Below are positions 23,656-36,035 of a stretch of DNA of 64,000 bases, piece after piece; position 1 is the stretch's first letter, and the number at the start of each line of letters is the position of its first letter. The notes beneath the pieces were generated by a model. That model did no database searches. It saw nothing but the letters and a program-made list of their open reading frames with translations, and was not told the origin of the DNA. This DNA is from Phaeotremella fagi. Taxonomy: Eukaryota > Basidiomycota > Tremellomycetes > Tremellales > Phaeotremellaceae. Position numbers and translations under genes: made by a program. The stretch is taken from NCBI GenBank assembly GCA_001599715.1, contig BCHU01000011.1, forward strand, positions 372,001-436,000, in the 5' to 3' direction.

Positions 23656-23752
23656 TTCGGCGCTGTCGCGCCGAAGGGCGTCTTTGAGGGTTCCTACGGA
23701 CCCTCCTTCGACGCCGTGCGCTTCCCCATCGGCCTAGCGGCCTTAGGGGAAG
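23656..23752. repeat. Three consecutive GC-rich hairpins
   Basis: Three perfect or near-perfect stems lie back to back: TTCGGCGC-TGTC-GCGCCGAA (23656-23675); GGCGTC...GACGCC enclosing GAGGG...CCCTC (23677-23715); and CTTCCCC...GGGGAAG enclosing GGCC-TAGC-GGCC (23721-23752). They contrast with AT-rich surroundings. The structures are directly visible; any role is unknown. Confidence 0.75.
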
Positions 23753-24148
23753 GTGTGGATTCTCTGTGTTGTGTACTTGAAGAGCTTTCGCTACAGCCAG
23801 CTACGGTATGGGAAAGGGAGAAGCGGAGAGTGAGACGTGTCCGCGGTTTTTAGGTGAAACTCGAGTGTCAACTCGTGCTATATTGCAGTTCCTTTTTACG
23901 TTTTTCTTCTTATTTGTTGCGTTCTTGGTGACCTAGCGGGGCTGGAACTATCTGATGTTACATCGTGTCCATACATGCATGGTGAAGAGGACTCGAGTAC
24001 AAGTATAACAAGTGGTGATCAAACAAAATTGCCACATTTCCTCTGCCACGAGCTAGGCACCGATAGTCATCTCCATCACCACTACGTTTTCTACTTCGTC
24101 TATACAACACAGAGAATAACAGTTATTGGGAAACTCAAGTCCAAGACG
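23753..24148. other. Upstream region of the karyopherin gene
   Basis: No supported gene. An open frame continues upstream in frame with the next gene to an ATG at 23975, but the segment has no recognisable content, so I treat it as leader and promoter. Confidence 0.4.
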
Positions 24149-27100
24149 ATGAATCTGGAGGATGAACAAGTGACCTCTTTCGTATCAAGTTCGTCGTTCC
24201 CAGTGCTGTCCTCAGCAGATGTTGAGAGGGTTGCACAGGTATGTATCTAATCCGATGATCAGAGTCGGAAAGTCAATTATTCCTGCTACGTGCTGATACA
24301 GCAATCATAGACAATCCTTCATCTATTTGCACCAGAAACTTCGTCCAATCCGTCACTAGCTAAACATTTACAAAATGAGCTACAAACTGTTCAGTCCTCT
24401 CCCGAAGCTTGGGGATTGATTTCAGGCTTATCGACACACCAGGTCTGTTCTCACTTTGACTACGATTATGCTATGTTGACTGTGAAATAGGACGCCAATG
24501 TCAGATTCTTCTCCGCGCACACAGCTCAAGTGAAGATTTCGCGAGATTGGTATGTGATCCTTTTCTGTAAAGGTGGGAAGGTTAGAACTGATGGTAGAAC
24601 TCTTAGGGACACTTTACCTACCGATTTACAACCGTCTTTACTCGCTTTATTATTAGAGACACTCTCACTCGCAATCTCACCCAACAACCCATTCTCATAT
24701 CAGCCAGGAAATGGTATCGTTGTCAGAAAGCTGTTTGGTTGTGTAAGTGTAAATCAGTAATAGTCGCTAACGATCACCTAGCTAGCGTCACTTCTACTTC
24801 GACTTCCATTTCCATATTTCCTACACCCAATATTAACAGTCCTGCAAACGATTCACTCTGCAGCTGCAACATCAAAACCTCTACCCCAATCTCTACCCTC
24901 ATCAGGATACAATACTCCAGGAGGATTCCATCAACCAACAAGTCAACTTTTCTCTGGGAATGTCCTCGATGTTGATCAACGGAATTTAAGACATAGGCTA
25001 AGACTGTGGGGTCTAGAATGGTGTGGAATGGTGGTAGAAGAAATTGGTCGTGCAGGTCTATCAGAGACGAAAAGGTACGCCAAAGTCCAACCCATCTACT
25101 AATTTACAGAACGGCATTACGGAGACACATAGAAACGGATCTGAAAGCTGTGATGAGTACTATCATCGAATCTATGCAAGGGGAACCGGAGGGCGATCAG
25201 AATCACAGATTGAAAGAAGCAGAGGCTGCTTGTCGGTGTGCTGAGAGTTGGATTGGTTATGGATTGGGTGGAGAGTAGGTTATACTTATTGGATCATTAC
25301 TGATCTATATAGCGAACTTACTTCCCTTCTCCCTCATCTTTATACCCTGCTACCTCTCCCCGCGGCTTCTTCAGCATTAGTCGAGGCTTTATCAGAAAGT
25401 ATTTTCAAATTTGGGAAAGGAACGAAAATCCTCACGGAACCGTTGTTAGCGTGGATTTCAGGACCTCTAGGTCAATCTTTACTCTCAACAGCTGATGGAG
25501 GTGAGTCTATGGTATCAGCGGAATTGACATTTAGATTCAGACGAATTGTTGGGATTTACAAAGTTGCTTTGTGCACTCATTGAACACTCTGCAGAATGGC
25601 TTGTCGCTCGCTTGTCGCAGAACGATGTGCAAGGCCTTTTAGGTGTCATATTGAGGTTAACGGGTTGGGAAGGTGTCGGCGGTGTTGAAGAGAGTGTCAG
25701 TCAGGTACGTGAAAGCGCCATTCTCAACTAACAAATTTAGTTGACACTGCCTATCTATCCGCTCCTTCAAGAAGCAGTCATGGATTCAGAGATCTATTCA
25801 AGTGATCATCAAAATGATCCAAATTGGTTAATCGCCAAGCAATTCTTCAGAGAGTTGGTCACAGTCACAAGAAGAAAAGTTTGTTGGTCTGGTGGTGACG
25901 AAACCAAGCTTGGCGGTTTGGATAAAGACGATAGAGAGAATTTCGAAAATTGGAGAAGAGACGCTGGTGAAGTCATTGTTGGAGCGTAGGTTGATATCTA
26001 TTACTGAGCTAACTTTAGATTCTATATTCTACGAGACGAAATGCTTTTATCCTTGGTTTCAACTGCTTCTGAACAGATCTCGAATAATTCTCCCTGGCAG
26101 GTGAGTCCGTCCTCCAAGCCAAGTTAACAATCAGGATATCGAAGCTACGCTTCACTGTATTAGGTATTCAGCCGAAGCTGTCCCTTTGGGTGAAGAGAAC
26201 AGTCTACCGATCTTGTTTGGAGATTCAATCGGTCGACTTTCACAAAGAGGTCGAAGTAAAGGGGAAGACAGGTTACGTTTAACAGTGGTTTGCTTAATCC
26301 GTAAGTCATCTCGCACTCCAGCACTGACAGGACAGAGGCCTACGAGGAGTGGTTCAAATTCCATCCAAATCATCTTTTACCAGTTCTAGGATACCTCGTC
26401 CCTTCCTTGACATCTTCGTCGGCTATTTCTCGATCAGCTGCTGATAGTTTGAAAGCTCTTTGCGACATTTGCAGAACTAAGCTTGTTGATCATATTGGGG
26501 CTTTCTCGGAACTCCATGGCAAAATTGGGGATCTGGGGGTAAGTTTTGAGCATAACAGTGCACTGACACGACATTAGCCCGAGGAGCAGACTAAGGTGAT
26601 TGAAGCTATTACAAGTGTTATTCAAGCATTATCACCAGAAAACGCCATTGGACCGGTTGAAGTAAGTTACTTTCAGGTTCACTACTGACTCCAGGGAATC
26701 ATTGCCCCCATCATAGACCGATTGGGCCAAGCGATCCAAGCATCCCAACTAGATCCTGTAACTGCACAGCCAGTTCTCATTCAAGCTATGGACGCTCTTA
26801 CTGCATGTTTCAAAGGGTTGTCACCTTCTGATGATGACATGTTTGATACTGAGGAGGATGAGGAGGAAGGGAAAGCGTTACTGGTTGTTCAAGCACGTAA
26901 CGATCCTCGAATGATCAATGTTCGTAAAAAGCTGGAGGACGGTATCACAGGTGTGGTACAGATATGGAATGGTGACAGCGAAGTAGCTGATGTAAGTGAG
27001 GCCCTTGACACCTGCTGATAACTCTAGTCAATCTCATCTCTATTAAAACACGCAACACTCTCTTCATCCGAAACATTAATCTCTTTATCGCCGTTACCAC

Positions 27101-28037
27101 TATTAACGCTTGTGTGTTCAGCATGTGAAAGATCACCTTCAGCTCTTTGGATGCAATTAGCCTCAACTCTAGTTTTACGAATCAATTCACCTCCATCTGG
27201 CATTTTCCGTAAAAAAAATAAAACCACCGAAGAAACTGATAAAACCCAACGTGAGGACGAAGAGAAATGGAACGTTATAGGAGACGCAGCTGGACGATTA
27301 GTACTGATTGCTGGTAATTCACTTGGACAATCGGGGGCGATTGCTGAGGTGAGTTGATGATTTCGAATCAAACTAATCGGCAATAGCACCCCGACGTAGC
27401 TGAAGCATGGTTCAAATTCTCTTCAGCTTTGGCTACTCGTTTCCCAGGTATATTGGTCAGACTACCGACACAATACATCGAAGCCTACATGTCATTAGGT
27501 CTGATGGGTTTAAGTGCCCAAGAGAGGTTCTCTCTAAAAACCGCTGCAGAATTCTTCGTATGTCCCAGGGCGCACCTTGTACTAATGCTACATAGATCGC
27601 TTTGCTGGCAGGAACTAGATTCCCTTCGCCATTGGAATCGATCTCTTCACCTCTGTGGACTCATTTCGGTCCTCAGATCCTGCGTTCGTTGATACTCTCA
27701 GCTGGTTCTGAGGGTCCACGATCTGTCATTCCGAATCTAGCTGAGTTACTCGCTGGTTTAGTGACTAGAATCCCAAGTGAAGAGATTGGGAATTGGTTGA
27801 ACAACATATTTATGGAGGTACGACAATGACATCTGTGTTTGACAGTGTTTTGCTGATTTGCTTTAACTGTAGGAAGGATTCCCTGATCCAAAAGCTACTT
27901 TTGAATCGAAGAAGAAATTCAAGGAAGCGGTGTTGAAAGGTAGAACTACTAAACGGATGAGGGAGGCTTTGCATGAGTTTGCATTGGTGGCTAGAGGTTT
28001 GGATGGGACGACTTATGGTAACGCTACTGCTTTGTAG
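24149..28037 (+). CDS. Importin-13/Kap122-like karyopherin (importin beta superfamily)
   Basis: Large transport receptor split by about 17 short introns, starting MNLEDEQVTSF at 24149 and ending with a TAG at 28035-28037. The start region LHLFAPETSS...LQTVQSSPEAWGLISGL and especially FFSAHTAQVKISRDW match the N-terminal importin repeats of importin-13 and fungal Kap122/Pdr6, which carry proteins between nucleus and cytoplasm under Ran control. The rest is alpha-helical HEAT-like sequence, as expected for the superfamily. Transportin-3/Mtr10 is the nearest alternative, with a similar start region. The upstream in-frame ATG at 23975 is an alternative start. I did not verify every exon junction. 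Confidence 0.8.
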
Positions 28038-28114
28038 GTTTGAGGGGAGGTGGGGCATAATACGTAACAAGCCAAAAACAATGTAAAATGGTATAAACAT
28101 GTCGATACATTGTA

Positions 28115-29249
28115 TCAAATAAACCCAGTTGTTCTCAAACTTTTTGCTAGAAGTTCAGTAACCTTCCTAGTCTTCTCGATACCCTCCCATTCATCTTCGT
28201 CGTCACCATCCTCATCGCTCTCGTGTAACCACCAAGTCTGTTCACCGGTGATACCATCCGGTAAACAACCTTTCAAGAAATCTTTCAATATCTCAATAAC
28301 CATTTCACGTTTTTTGGTGTTAACTGCAGTTGACCATTCGGCTTCTAGATAGATCACGTGGTTACCTGTTGAGGAAGGTAGATTATGGATTGTGAGGATT
28401 ATTGTTGGATTAGGTGGAGGGAGGGAGGGGAAGGTTATTGTTGTTAGTAATAATGAGACTCCTGGGATTGGGGTGGGTGTCAACGTTTGTGCAGTTGTTG
28501 AAGCGGTCTAAAGGGAGGTTTAGTGGTTGCTACGAAATCAGTGACGACTTACAGCTCTGGCACTTTTACTCATACCCAACACGAATCCACTTAATAGATT
28601 CTGCAATAATGGTAAAACCGCTCCTGCTGGCTTAACAGCTAATGTCTGATATCGTTTAGAAGTCACCGTGGATGAAGGTTTTGAATCGATTTGTATTTTA
28701 TCAGAATCATTGGTCGTGGATTGATCAATCTTAACATCGGAGTTTGGGGGATTAACAATCTCAAACCCATCTTCTTCGATTTGTTTCGAGACCTCCTTCT
28801 CTTTTATATCGTTTTGATCTGGGTTCTCGTTAACGACATCAACTTGATCTTGTAGAAACAGATACAAGGTGTCATCCCTTGGTATACCTGGTATTGGGGT
28901 CGTACTGGTCGGAGGGAGGGGTTGGGAATATGCAACTGTCGTTAAAGATTTTGGGATTTGTACAGTCGGATCGGTCGGGGAGGGGAAAGTGGTTTTGAAT
29001 GTACGAAACTGGATCGTACTCCTTGAGGGGTGGGTTAACTGTTTGATAAGGATTAGTTGATGATCGGTTTGAATACGGTGGGACCCACTCCGTAGTGCTC
29101 CAACACCCTTTGAAGGATTATATCGGTTAAATTTATTTTACGTTCTACTGATGCTTGCCATGACCATTGGAGTAGGCTGTGGGAAGTGATGTCGTTGTAA
29201 GCTGTCATTCATCAAATCTATACTTGGCAGCTTACATTGTATATCCCAT
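28115..29249 (-). CDS. Possible Mediator subunit 20 (Med20/Srb2-like)
   Basis: Exons are assembled from ATG 29247-29249 (MGYTILLQW...) through introns with GTAAGC and GTGGGT donors, then GTAAGT near 28552, ending at 28115. The product is about 360 aa. The start MGYTILLQW resembles the MGVT start of Med20. A middle acidic region (roughly residues 95-150) looks disordered. The C-terminal part (VIYLEAEWS...REMVIEILKDFLKG) resembles the last strand and helix of Med20, where an EVEYG-type strand precedes a helix. Med20 is in the head module of Mediator. The match is weak and made by eye, so treat the name as a hypothesis; the gene model itself is firmer. Confidence 0.5.
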
Positions 29250-29553
29250 TTCCTCAATGTACTGCTTGATCAGCTTTTGTTGATGTTATTGTTTTTTTCT
29301 TTATTTAACTGATGTTATCAACGAAGGATAGAGATCAGAGATTGAGAGATAACCACGTGGTTATTATTTAATTTCAATTTATTTCTTTTTATCCCATTCA
29401 ATTACTAAGGTATTTTTCTAATCTCCTGCTCCAAATCGAACAACCATCAACAACAGCACCCCCCTCGTAGATCATCTCATATCGAGAGTGGATCTACTGA
29501 AATCGACCGCTCAAATACCACCTCGTAGCCTGTTCAAAGGCTTTCTTAGGGCC

Positions 29554-31375
29554 ATGTCAGCCTCTGCTTCAGCTTCAGCTCCAGCCTCACCCGCCCCTTC
29601 AACCTCTAAACTACCTAAATTAGGAGGATATGATTTCTATCGTAGTATAGGAAGTCCAAAATATGTCGTCGCTCCTATGGTAGATCAAAGTGAACTAGTG
29701 GGTAACTCTTTAAGTACTAAGCTAACAACTTCAGGCATGGAGACTACTCTCCAAATCACCACTTTCTCCTTCCGAAGCTGGACCTTCCAAGATCATCCAG
29801 CCAACACCACCCTCCACTCAATCCTATACACGTTACACAGGTGGTGCCCATCTATCATACACCCCTATGATCCATGCTAAAGTATTCGTCAATGCTAAAG
29901 AGGATAGTAGGGGTAGTGATCAATTCAATTTATCATTTGGCGAAGAAGGTAGTCACGAGACGATTGCCGGTATTGAAGGTGGTGATCGACCTCTGTTTGT
30001 TCAATTCTGTGCGAACGATCCGGAGATCTTGCTGAAAGCTGCCAAGAAGGTTGAACATCGTTGTGACGCTGTGGATATTAATTTGTGAGTGGTTAAGGGA
30101 ATGTCACTAATGTTCAGTGGGTGTCCTCAGGGAATTGCAAAACGAGGGAACTATGGTGCATTTTTAATGGAAGATTGGGATTTGATCAAAAGTCTTAGTA
30201 AGATATTTGTCCCTTTAACACAACTGATGACCAGTTTCGACACTACACGAAAACCTCTCTATCCCCGTAACAGCGAAATTTAGAATCTTCCCAGAACTAG
30301 AGAAAACCATTGCCTACGCCAAAATGATGGAAGCTGCTGGAGCACAAATCTTGACCTGTCACGGGAGGACTAGAGAGATGAAAGGGCAGTTGACCGGTCT
30401 GGCAGATTGGGAAATCATTCGTCAAGTGAAGCAAGCTGTCAAGATTCCAGTTTTCGCTAATGGGAACATACTTTATGCGGAGGATGTGGAGAGATGTTTG
30501 GAGATTACTGGGTGTGATGGGGTGATGTCAGCGGAGGCAAGTGTGTTGTTTGTTTGGCGCTAACGTTTAGGGAAATCTTTCGAATCCAGCTTTATTCGTT
30601 CCACCTGATCACCCCAACGCCCATCCGTCAGTGGTAGCCCTAGCCAACCGATACCTCGACATCGTTGATGCTCTCAAAACCCCCACTGCATCTTCAGCTG
30701 TCAAAGCGCATCTGTTCAGACTCTTCAAACCTGTCCTAGACACCGACGAGAGTTTAAGGGTACTGATAGCGAAATGCAGTCTAAAACTAGGAGACGGGTT
30801 GGGTAGTTATCGTAGGGCTGTAGCGGAAATCGCGAAAAAATTAGAGGTGGGTCATCAACACGACTGTCCTGACTGTATAGCCCTCGATCGAAGCTTCTGG
30901 AAAGGATTTCAAACCCCCACCAATAGATTCTTCTGGTTATCGGAAACTACCCTTGTGGTGTGCACAACCTTATATCCGAGCTACACCCATCTCGACAGAG
31001 GTCGGAGGTTCCAACGATCTAGTGGAACAAGAAATCCACACCGCACCATCCTCTCCCCGGCAAAACGTAAATCTCCCCGTTGCGTGTATAAGCAAAACCC
31101 CAACTCAATGCGGTGGGATCGCAGCGAGTCGATGTCCGACTCTAGCGTGTTTGTTGCATTGCAGACAGATCCGGGCTGTAGAAAGTGGGTACACTGAAGA
31201 GGAAGCTGTTAGATTGAGTAAGGAAGGGGGGTTAGTTGGGATGGGCTGTGATGCGCATGAAAGTAAGGTTAGAGCTAGGGTTGAGAGATTGAAGGAGAGG
31301 AAGATTAATAGGAATGAAGGGAGACGGGCTAGGAAGAAGAGGAGGTTGGACGCTGGGGCTAGTGATGGGGAGTAG
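29554..31375 (+). CDS. DUS1: tRNA-dihydrouridine synthase 1 (DUS1)
   Basis: Flavoenzyme that reduces uridine to dihydrouridine at positions 16/17 of tRNA. The FMN barrel begins at [17 protein letters not shown] (joined across an intron), continues with [14 protein letters not shown] and [21 protein letters not shown], which holds the catalytic Cys, and then [17 protein letters not shown] and [28 protein letters not shown] follows after another intron. The C-terminus is basic ([10 protein letters not shown]), as in fungal Dus1. I chose the ATG at 29554; the frame is open further upstream but without an ATG. The stop at 31375 faces ICE2 with 27 bases between. Confidence 0.93.
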
Positions 31376-31402
31376 GATCTGAATCTTACATCCATGCATA
31401 TT

Positions 31403-32951
31403 TTAATCGGCTTTCCATTTTATACCCTCTGATTCCTCACCTTCGTCGTCGAGTAATAATTCAAGTGACCAAACGGCCAAGAACAAAGCTATATTGATCC
31501 ATCTCCACCAAGTTTGGGATCCAGCATCGAGCACTATGAGTCAGCACCTACCAACGTTAGTACCCACAGAGTAAATGCGTATAAACAGCAATCAATATAG
31601 CTCGTCTATAACTCAAAACAATAGTCGTGATTCTCATATTCTAACCATCAGCTCGACCCCACCTAAAAACTCACAGGAGGTTCTTGACCTAACCGTCTCC
31701 CATCCCAGAATCCAGGTGTAACACTGCCCTCCAACTCTTCACTCCCACTCAAACCGTCATCCCACCCAGCCGACTGTTTCCTGATCATAGGAACGATTCT
31801 CGCTGCGAAATGCAACACCCCAATCCTATAGATCAGACTCAACAATAAATGCGGTGGGAGTGTTTCAGTAATTGATAACAGGGATTGGAGGATTCCACCA
31901 AAAGGTAAATGTCTGGATATCGCGAATGTTGAGATGCTTTGAGCGATACGGGAGGCGGTGGTTTGGGTTGACAGGGGGTTTTTGGGGTCGTGGGTTAGAC
32001 GGTTGAGGAGTGATTTGATGGTTTTCTCGGGGATCGTTTTGGAGGTTAGGAAATCGTTCGATGGGAGCCATCCTTTTCCGTAGTGTCGTGGTCTGGGGTT
32101 AGGTCGGGTTGGTTAGGTGACTTACTCCATTTTTGCTTCTACGCTGGATAGCCAGGCGGAGTACTGGTGTTAGTGTTGTCGAAGAGGTCGACCTACGACT
32201 ATGTACACGAAAACTAGGGAGGTTTCCAACACATTTGTCCGTCTTAGACGGAATCCTATCAAAGAAAGGAATAGGACCGTCGTCAAAGCTGATCCAAGTA
32301 GGAACGCTGGGAAGGTGGAGAACGATGAGAAAGTCTAAATATCAGCTACCACCCATACCCCCACTGACCTTGACGATCCCAGCTAAACCAGCACAATAAA
32401 TCAAAGCAGCCGCAACCAACCCTAACAAACTCCTCCACTCGACCCCTTCTTCTTTATCATCATCGTCCGCCCAACCCTTACCGACCCTGCCTACGACCTG
32501 GACACCGAGTAAAGTACTGATCCCCTCGAGCAGGGTGAACAACGGACTGACCCAACGTAAGATACTCGCATAAAAATATGGTAAATAGTGAACTAGGAGA
32601 TATGAGGGTGAAAAGGGAAGGATCTGGGTTGGGGAGTTGGTCGTTGGCGGATTGAAATAGTAGTAGAGGGTTAGGAGGATTAGGGAGGGAGTGATTATTG
32701 GGGATAGGATTGACAGGATCGTTATGATTGGTGCTAGGGGGGTGTTTTTGAGGATCAATCGAAGAGTTGAGTAGGTGAAATGGTGGAAGGTGAATAGTAG
32801 GGATAGAAGGAGGAATGAGGGGGGGCCTATTTGGGTTAGTTGTAGTCAATCGTACAGACGTACCTAGGATATCCAATGTCATCGGGAGAGCTATGAGAAC
32901 TTGGAAAAATGTTGCGAATCCTCCTGAAAAAGTGACGAGTTGACCGAACAT
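31403..32951 (-). CDS. ICE2: ICE2-like ER membrane protein
   Basis: Polytopic membrane protein starting MFGQLVTFSGGFATFFQVL at 32951. Six introns were joined in frame, and the last codons give IKWKAD before a TAA at 31403-31405. Many hydrophobic segments are visible, for example SFLLLSLLFTFHHF, APIITILSILSPIITPSLILL, LLGLVAAALIYCAGLAGIV and FLLGSALTTVLFLSLIGF. The W-L-P-S-N-D-F-L segment after YSAWLSSVEAK and the helix-rich layout fit the fungal Ice2 family, which is needed for cortical ER inheritance and regulates phospholipid synthesis at ER-lipid droplet contacts. The assignment is from layout and remembered motifs, so is good but not certain. Confidence 0.75.
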
Positions 32952-33192
32952 CTTGAGGGCTCTAGGAGTAACGGATAATGTCGACTAGTCAAGGGGTAGT
33001 ACTGCTTGATGTTGGAGCTTATGCTATGCTACTTTGTAGCTTTTGGATGTTGATCAAAGGATAGGAAGTTACGAAGATTATTAACCGAACTCAAAGTTCG
33101 CGAATGTTTTTCGAGATTCTCGATCCACTTTTGTTCGCCTCATCTTAGTATTGGATCTATCCAGCTACAAGTCCTACACAACATACACCGCC

Positions 33193-35023
33193 ATGTCCCT
33201 GGTCCGATCTTCCATCCGACTCAGATCGAAACTGCAACCTCGAATCAGATCCTACACCACCCAACCAAATCCAAGCCCCAACATCCGTCTAAACGTAATC
33301 CTAACCGTAACAATCCTGACAACAGCAGCAGGTCTATATTACTATGAGACCCGCCCATCATCAGATCTTCCAACCACCACACCCCTGTCAAAATCTAAAT
33401 CCATCATACGAAACAACGGACCTGAATTCTCGATCCATATCAATACGGGTAACGGGGTCAAGGAATATAAATTCAATAGGAAATCTGATGAACAGGTAGA
33501 AGGGATGTTGACTGAGCATGAGCTCACGAAACTGTTTGACAGGAGTGGGAATCCTGTCAAGAAGGTTGATACGAATTGGGTGGGGAGTAACGAACCTTGT
33601 GAAGATCGGTTCGCTAACGACATCGTACCACGAAGTCAGAATAGTAAACAGAGTATCTGGTCGAGATATTTTGGAACGACTCAACCTACGCAGGATGCCG
33701 TTGAAGGAGGGAGAGATTTGTTGTTCTTTTCAGTACTCGATGGTCATGCTGGTTCAGCTACTTCACAACTACTTTCCAAAGTCCTACATCCAACTTTAAC
33801 GATCGCCCTGGCAGGTCTTGAAGCTGGTTACTTGCCAATCAAAACGGGTTTGGCGAATTCAAATCCATGGTCCTGGATCGGTAGTGGAAAGACTTTCACC
33901 ACTGATAACGTGTCCGAAACGATTTCTCAAACGTATGTCTCGTGTGATTCACAGCTAACGACAGATTCGTTCAACTTGATGAAAACATTTGTCAAACTCC
34001 TATCCGTTTATTAAAGACTACAAAAACCACTACCTTCCCCTCAAACGAAACCTTTATTGCAATGACTGAACCAGCTGATTCAGGTGCTTGTGCACTAACG
34101 GCCATTATTGATTCTGAAAACGATGGGCTGTACGTAGCGCTAACAGGTGATTGCAGAGCGGTAGCTGGATGGCAGGATGTGAATGGAAAATGGAGATGTG
34201 ACGTTTTGACTGAAGATCAAATGGGTGACAATCCGAAAGAAGTCGCTAGGTGGGTACTACGTTCAGCTAACGCTAATGGTCAGGATGAAAGCCGAACATC
34301 CTGCTTCGGAAGCTGATATGGTTATTAGAGGTGGAAGGATACAAGGTGGTCTACAACCTACCAGGGCGTTTGGTGATGCCGTTTATAAATGGACTACGGA
34401 GCAGGCTTCGGCGTAAGTCTCAACGCAATCGGGACTGACGACTAGAGTCGCTGCTGTATTTTTGGCTGAAGGGAAGAGACCAAGACCACAACGACCATAC
34501 ACTTTAACTCCACCTTATTGCACAGCCAAACCAGAGGTCACATATCGAAAATTGCACTCTGAAGATGAAAATTTGAAATTCATCATTCTAGCAACAGATG
34601 GATGTAAGTGACATACAGACCCAGCTAATCGACACAGTATGGGACAGAATGACCGCAGAAGAAGCTGCTCTATTAACCACAGCCTACATGTCACATCCGA
34701 CTCATGACGACATTCCCAAATCCACATTATCAACTTCGTTCCCGTACACACATCTTCCCGCTGAAAAACGTCCGTATCCGGTAGCTGATTTACCTGGTTC
34801 CGACGAACGTTCAAACGGAAATTGGGTCTTCGAGGGTGATAGTAACGCTGCTACGCATTTGATCAGGAATTCTTTGGGATCTTCGGAAAGGATTGTCAGG
34901 GCTGAATTGTTGAGTTTGACGGGGAAGGTCAGTAGATGGTTAAGAGATGATATCACTGTAACGTGAGTGTTTGGCTTGCGAGGGATACTGATCATTGGTA
35001 GTGTTGTTTTCTTTGGCGATTAG
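33193..35023 (+). CDS. Mitochondrial PP2C phosphatase (PTC5/PDP-like)
   Basis: Metal-dependent Ser/Thr phosphatase. The N-terminus MSLVRSSIRLRSKLQPRIRSYTTQ is a typical mitochondrial presequence and is followed by a hydrophobic segment (about residues 36-52). PP2C motifs occur in order: EDRF, FFSVLDGHAGSATS (metal-binding DGH), SGACALTAII, LTGDCRAVAG, GGLQPTRAFGDAVYK, FIILATDGLWD (joined across an intron) and the final DDITVTVVFFGD. This matches yeast Ptc5, which dephosphorylates the E1 subunit of pyruvate dehydrogenase. The last exon is only about 20 nt and ends at 35023. The next gene lies 147 bases downstream on the same strand and is also mitochondrial. Confidence 0.9.
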
Positions 35024-35169
35024 GAGAGTTATAAGGGAGGCATTATTTACACTACCATGCATATTGAATCCATGTATCCTGTTTAAGTGACATACCAAAA
35101 GCCTTGTTGGCGAATTCGCCACACTATGAATCTTTGCATCAAATTTTAGTTGCACTTCTACAACCACAA

Positions 35170-35961
35170 ATGTCACGAGCCATGAAACCGTTCTTCACAA
35201 CCTGTCAAGCATCCACCTCCCGTCTCCCTCTTACCCCCTTCCCAACTCCCCGACAATTCTCAACCACTCCAATCACCCTCAAAAAAACCAGACAAAAAGA
35301 ATTCCCAAACCCCTACCTACCCAAGGAAAGAGCCGTTCGTAAAGGTCGCTTACAATCGCCGAAAAATCCTGAACAATGGTATAAAGTGTTAGAAGAGGGA
35401 CGGAAGAATGATATAATCGGGTCGATGAGTGGGAAATTTGGTTTGAGTGATGATGAATTGGCTGGTCAGCGGGTGTCAATTGCGGAGAGGGGGAAGGCGG
35501 TGGATAGGAATCGGATGAGATCGTTTTGGAAAGGATCTGGTTCGACTCCTCCAAAGTTTCATCCTGGGAGTAGTTCCAACTCACGATCAGATACAGATAA
35601 ACAAGTCTCCGAAAGGTACCCAAAACCACCAATCAATTCGAATCAATCACCCACATCATCATCTCCCCCTCTTACCACCTGGCAACCCACCAAAAAATTA
35701 ACCATACCCGCCATGGCAGGTCTCAGAGCTCTACACGAATCAGATCCAGAGAAATTCGATCGCAACTATCTATCACAAAAATTTGGCATCTCGTACGAAG
35801 CCGTTCGAAGGATTTTGAAATCGAAATTTCGCGATCAACCCTCTGATAGTCTAGACGTTGGTGGTACGAAATGGGATCTCAATCCCAACACTTCAGAAGA
35901 AACTAGTCCGGTTCCTGCTATACGACGAGCTTTTGATAGAGCCAACAACATGAAATCTTAG
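35170..35961 (+). CDS. RRG9/neugrin-like mitochondrial protein
   Basis: Single exon, 263 aa from ATG 35170. A targeting sequence (STSRLPLTPFPTPRQFST) precedes a basic region. The signature is in the C-terminal third: TTWQPTKKLTIPAMAGLRAL, then ESDPEKFDRNYLSQKFGISY and EAVRRILKSKF, which matches the conserved core of Rrg9 (required for respiratory growth 9) and neugrin, involved in mitochondrial rRNA and ribosome stability. A longer version without an ATG would start upstream; the presequence supports this start. Confidence 0.87.
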   Translation: MSRAMKPFFTTCQASTSRLPLTPFPTPRQFSTTPITLKKTRQKEFPNPYLPKERAVRKGRLQSPKNPEQWYKVLEEGRKNDIIGSMSGKFGLSDDELAGQRVSIAERGKAVDRNRMRSFWKGSGSTPPKFHPGSSSNSRSDTDKQVSERYPKPPINSNQSPTSSSPPLTTWQPTKKLTIPAMAGLRALHESDPEKFDRNYLSQKFGISYEAVRRILKSKFRDQPSDSLDVGGTKWDLNPNTSEETSPVPAIRRAFDRANNMKS

Positions 35962-36035
35962 GTCATTGCATGTACTTGTACTTGTATGTAATCTACATAT
36001 ATTGTTTCAACATCTATATCGAGGGGGAAAGTCTA

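Noticed and set aside
23640..23760. Possible mitochondrial insertion (NUMT) because of GC-cluster-like hairpins
   Set aside because: No mitochondrial gene sequence is visible around the hairpins, so only the resemblance is reported.
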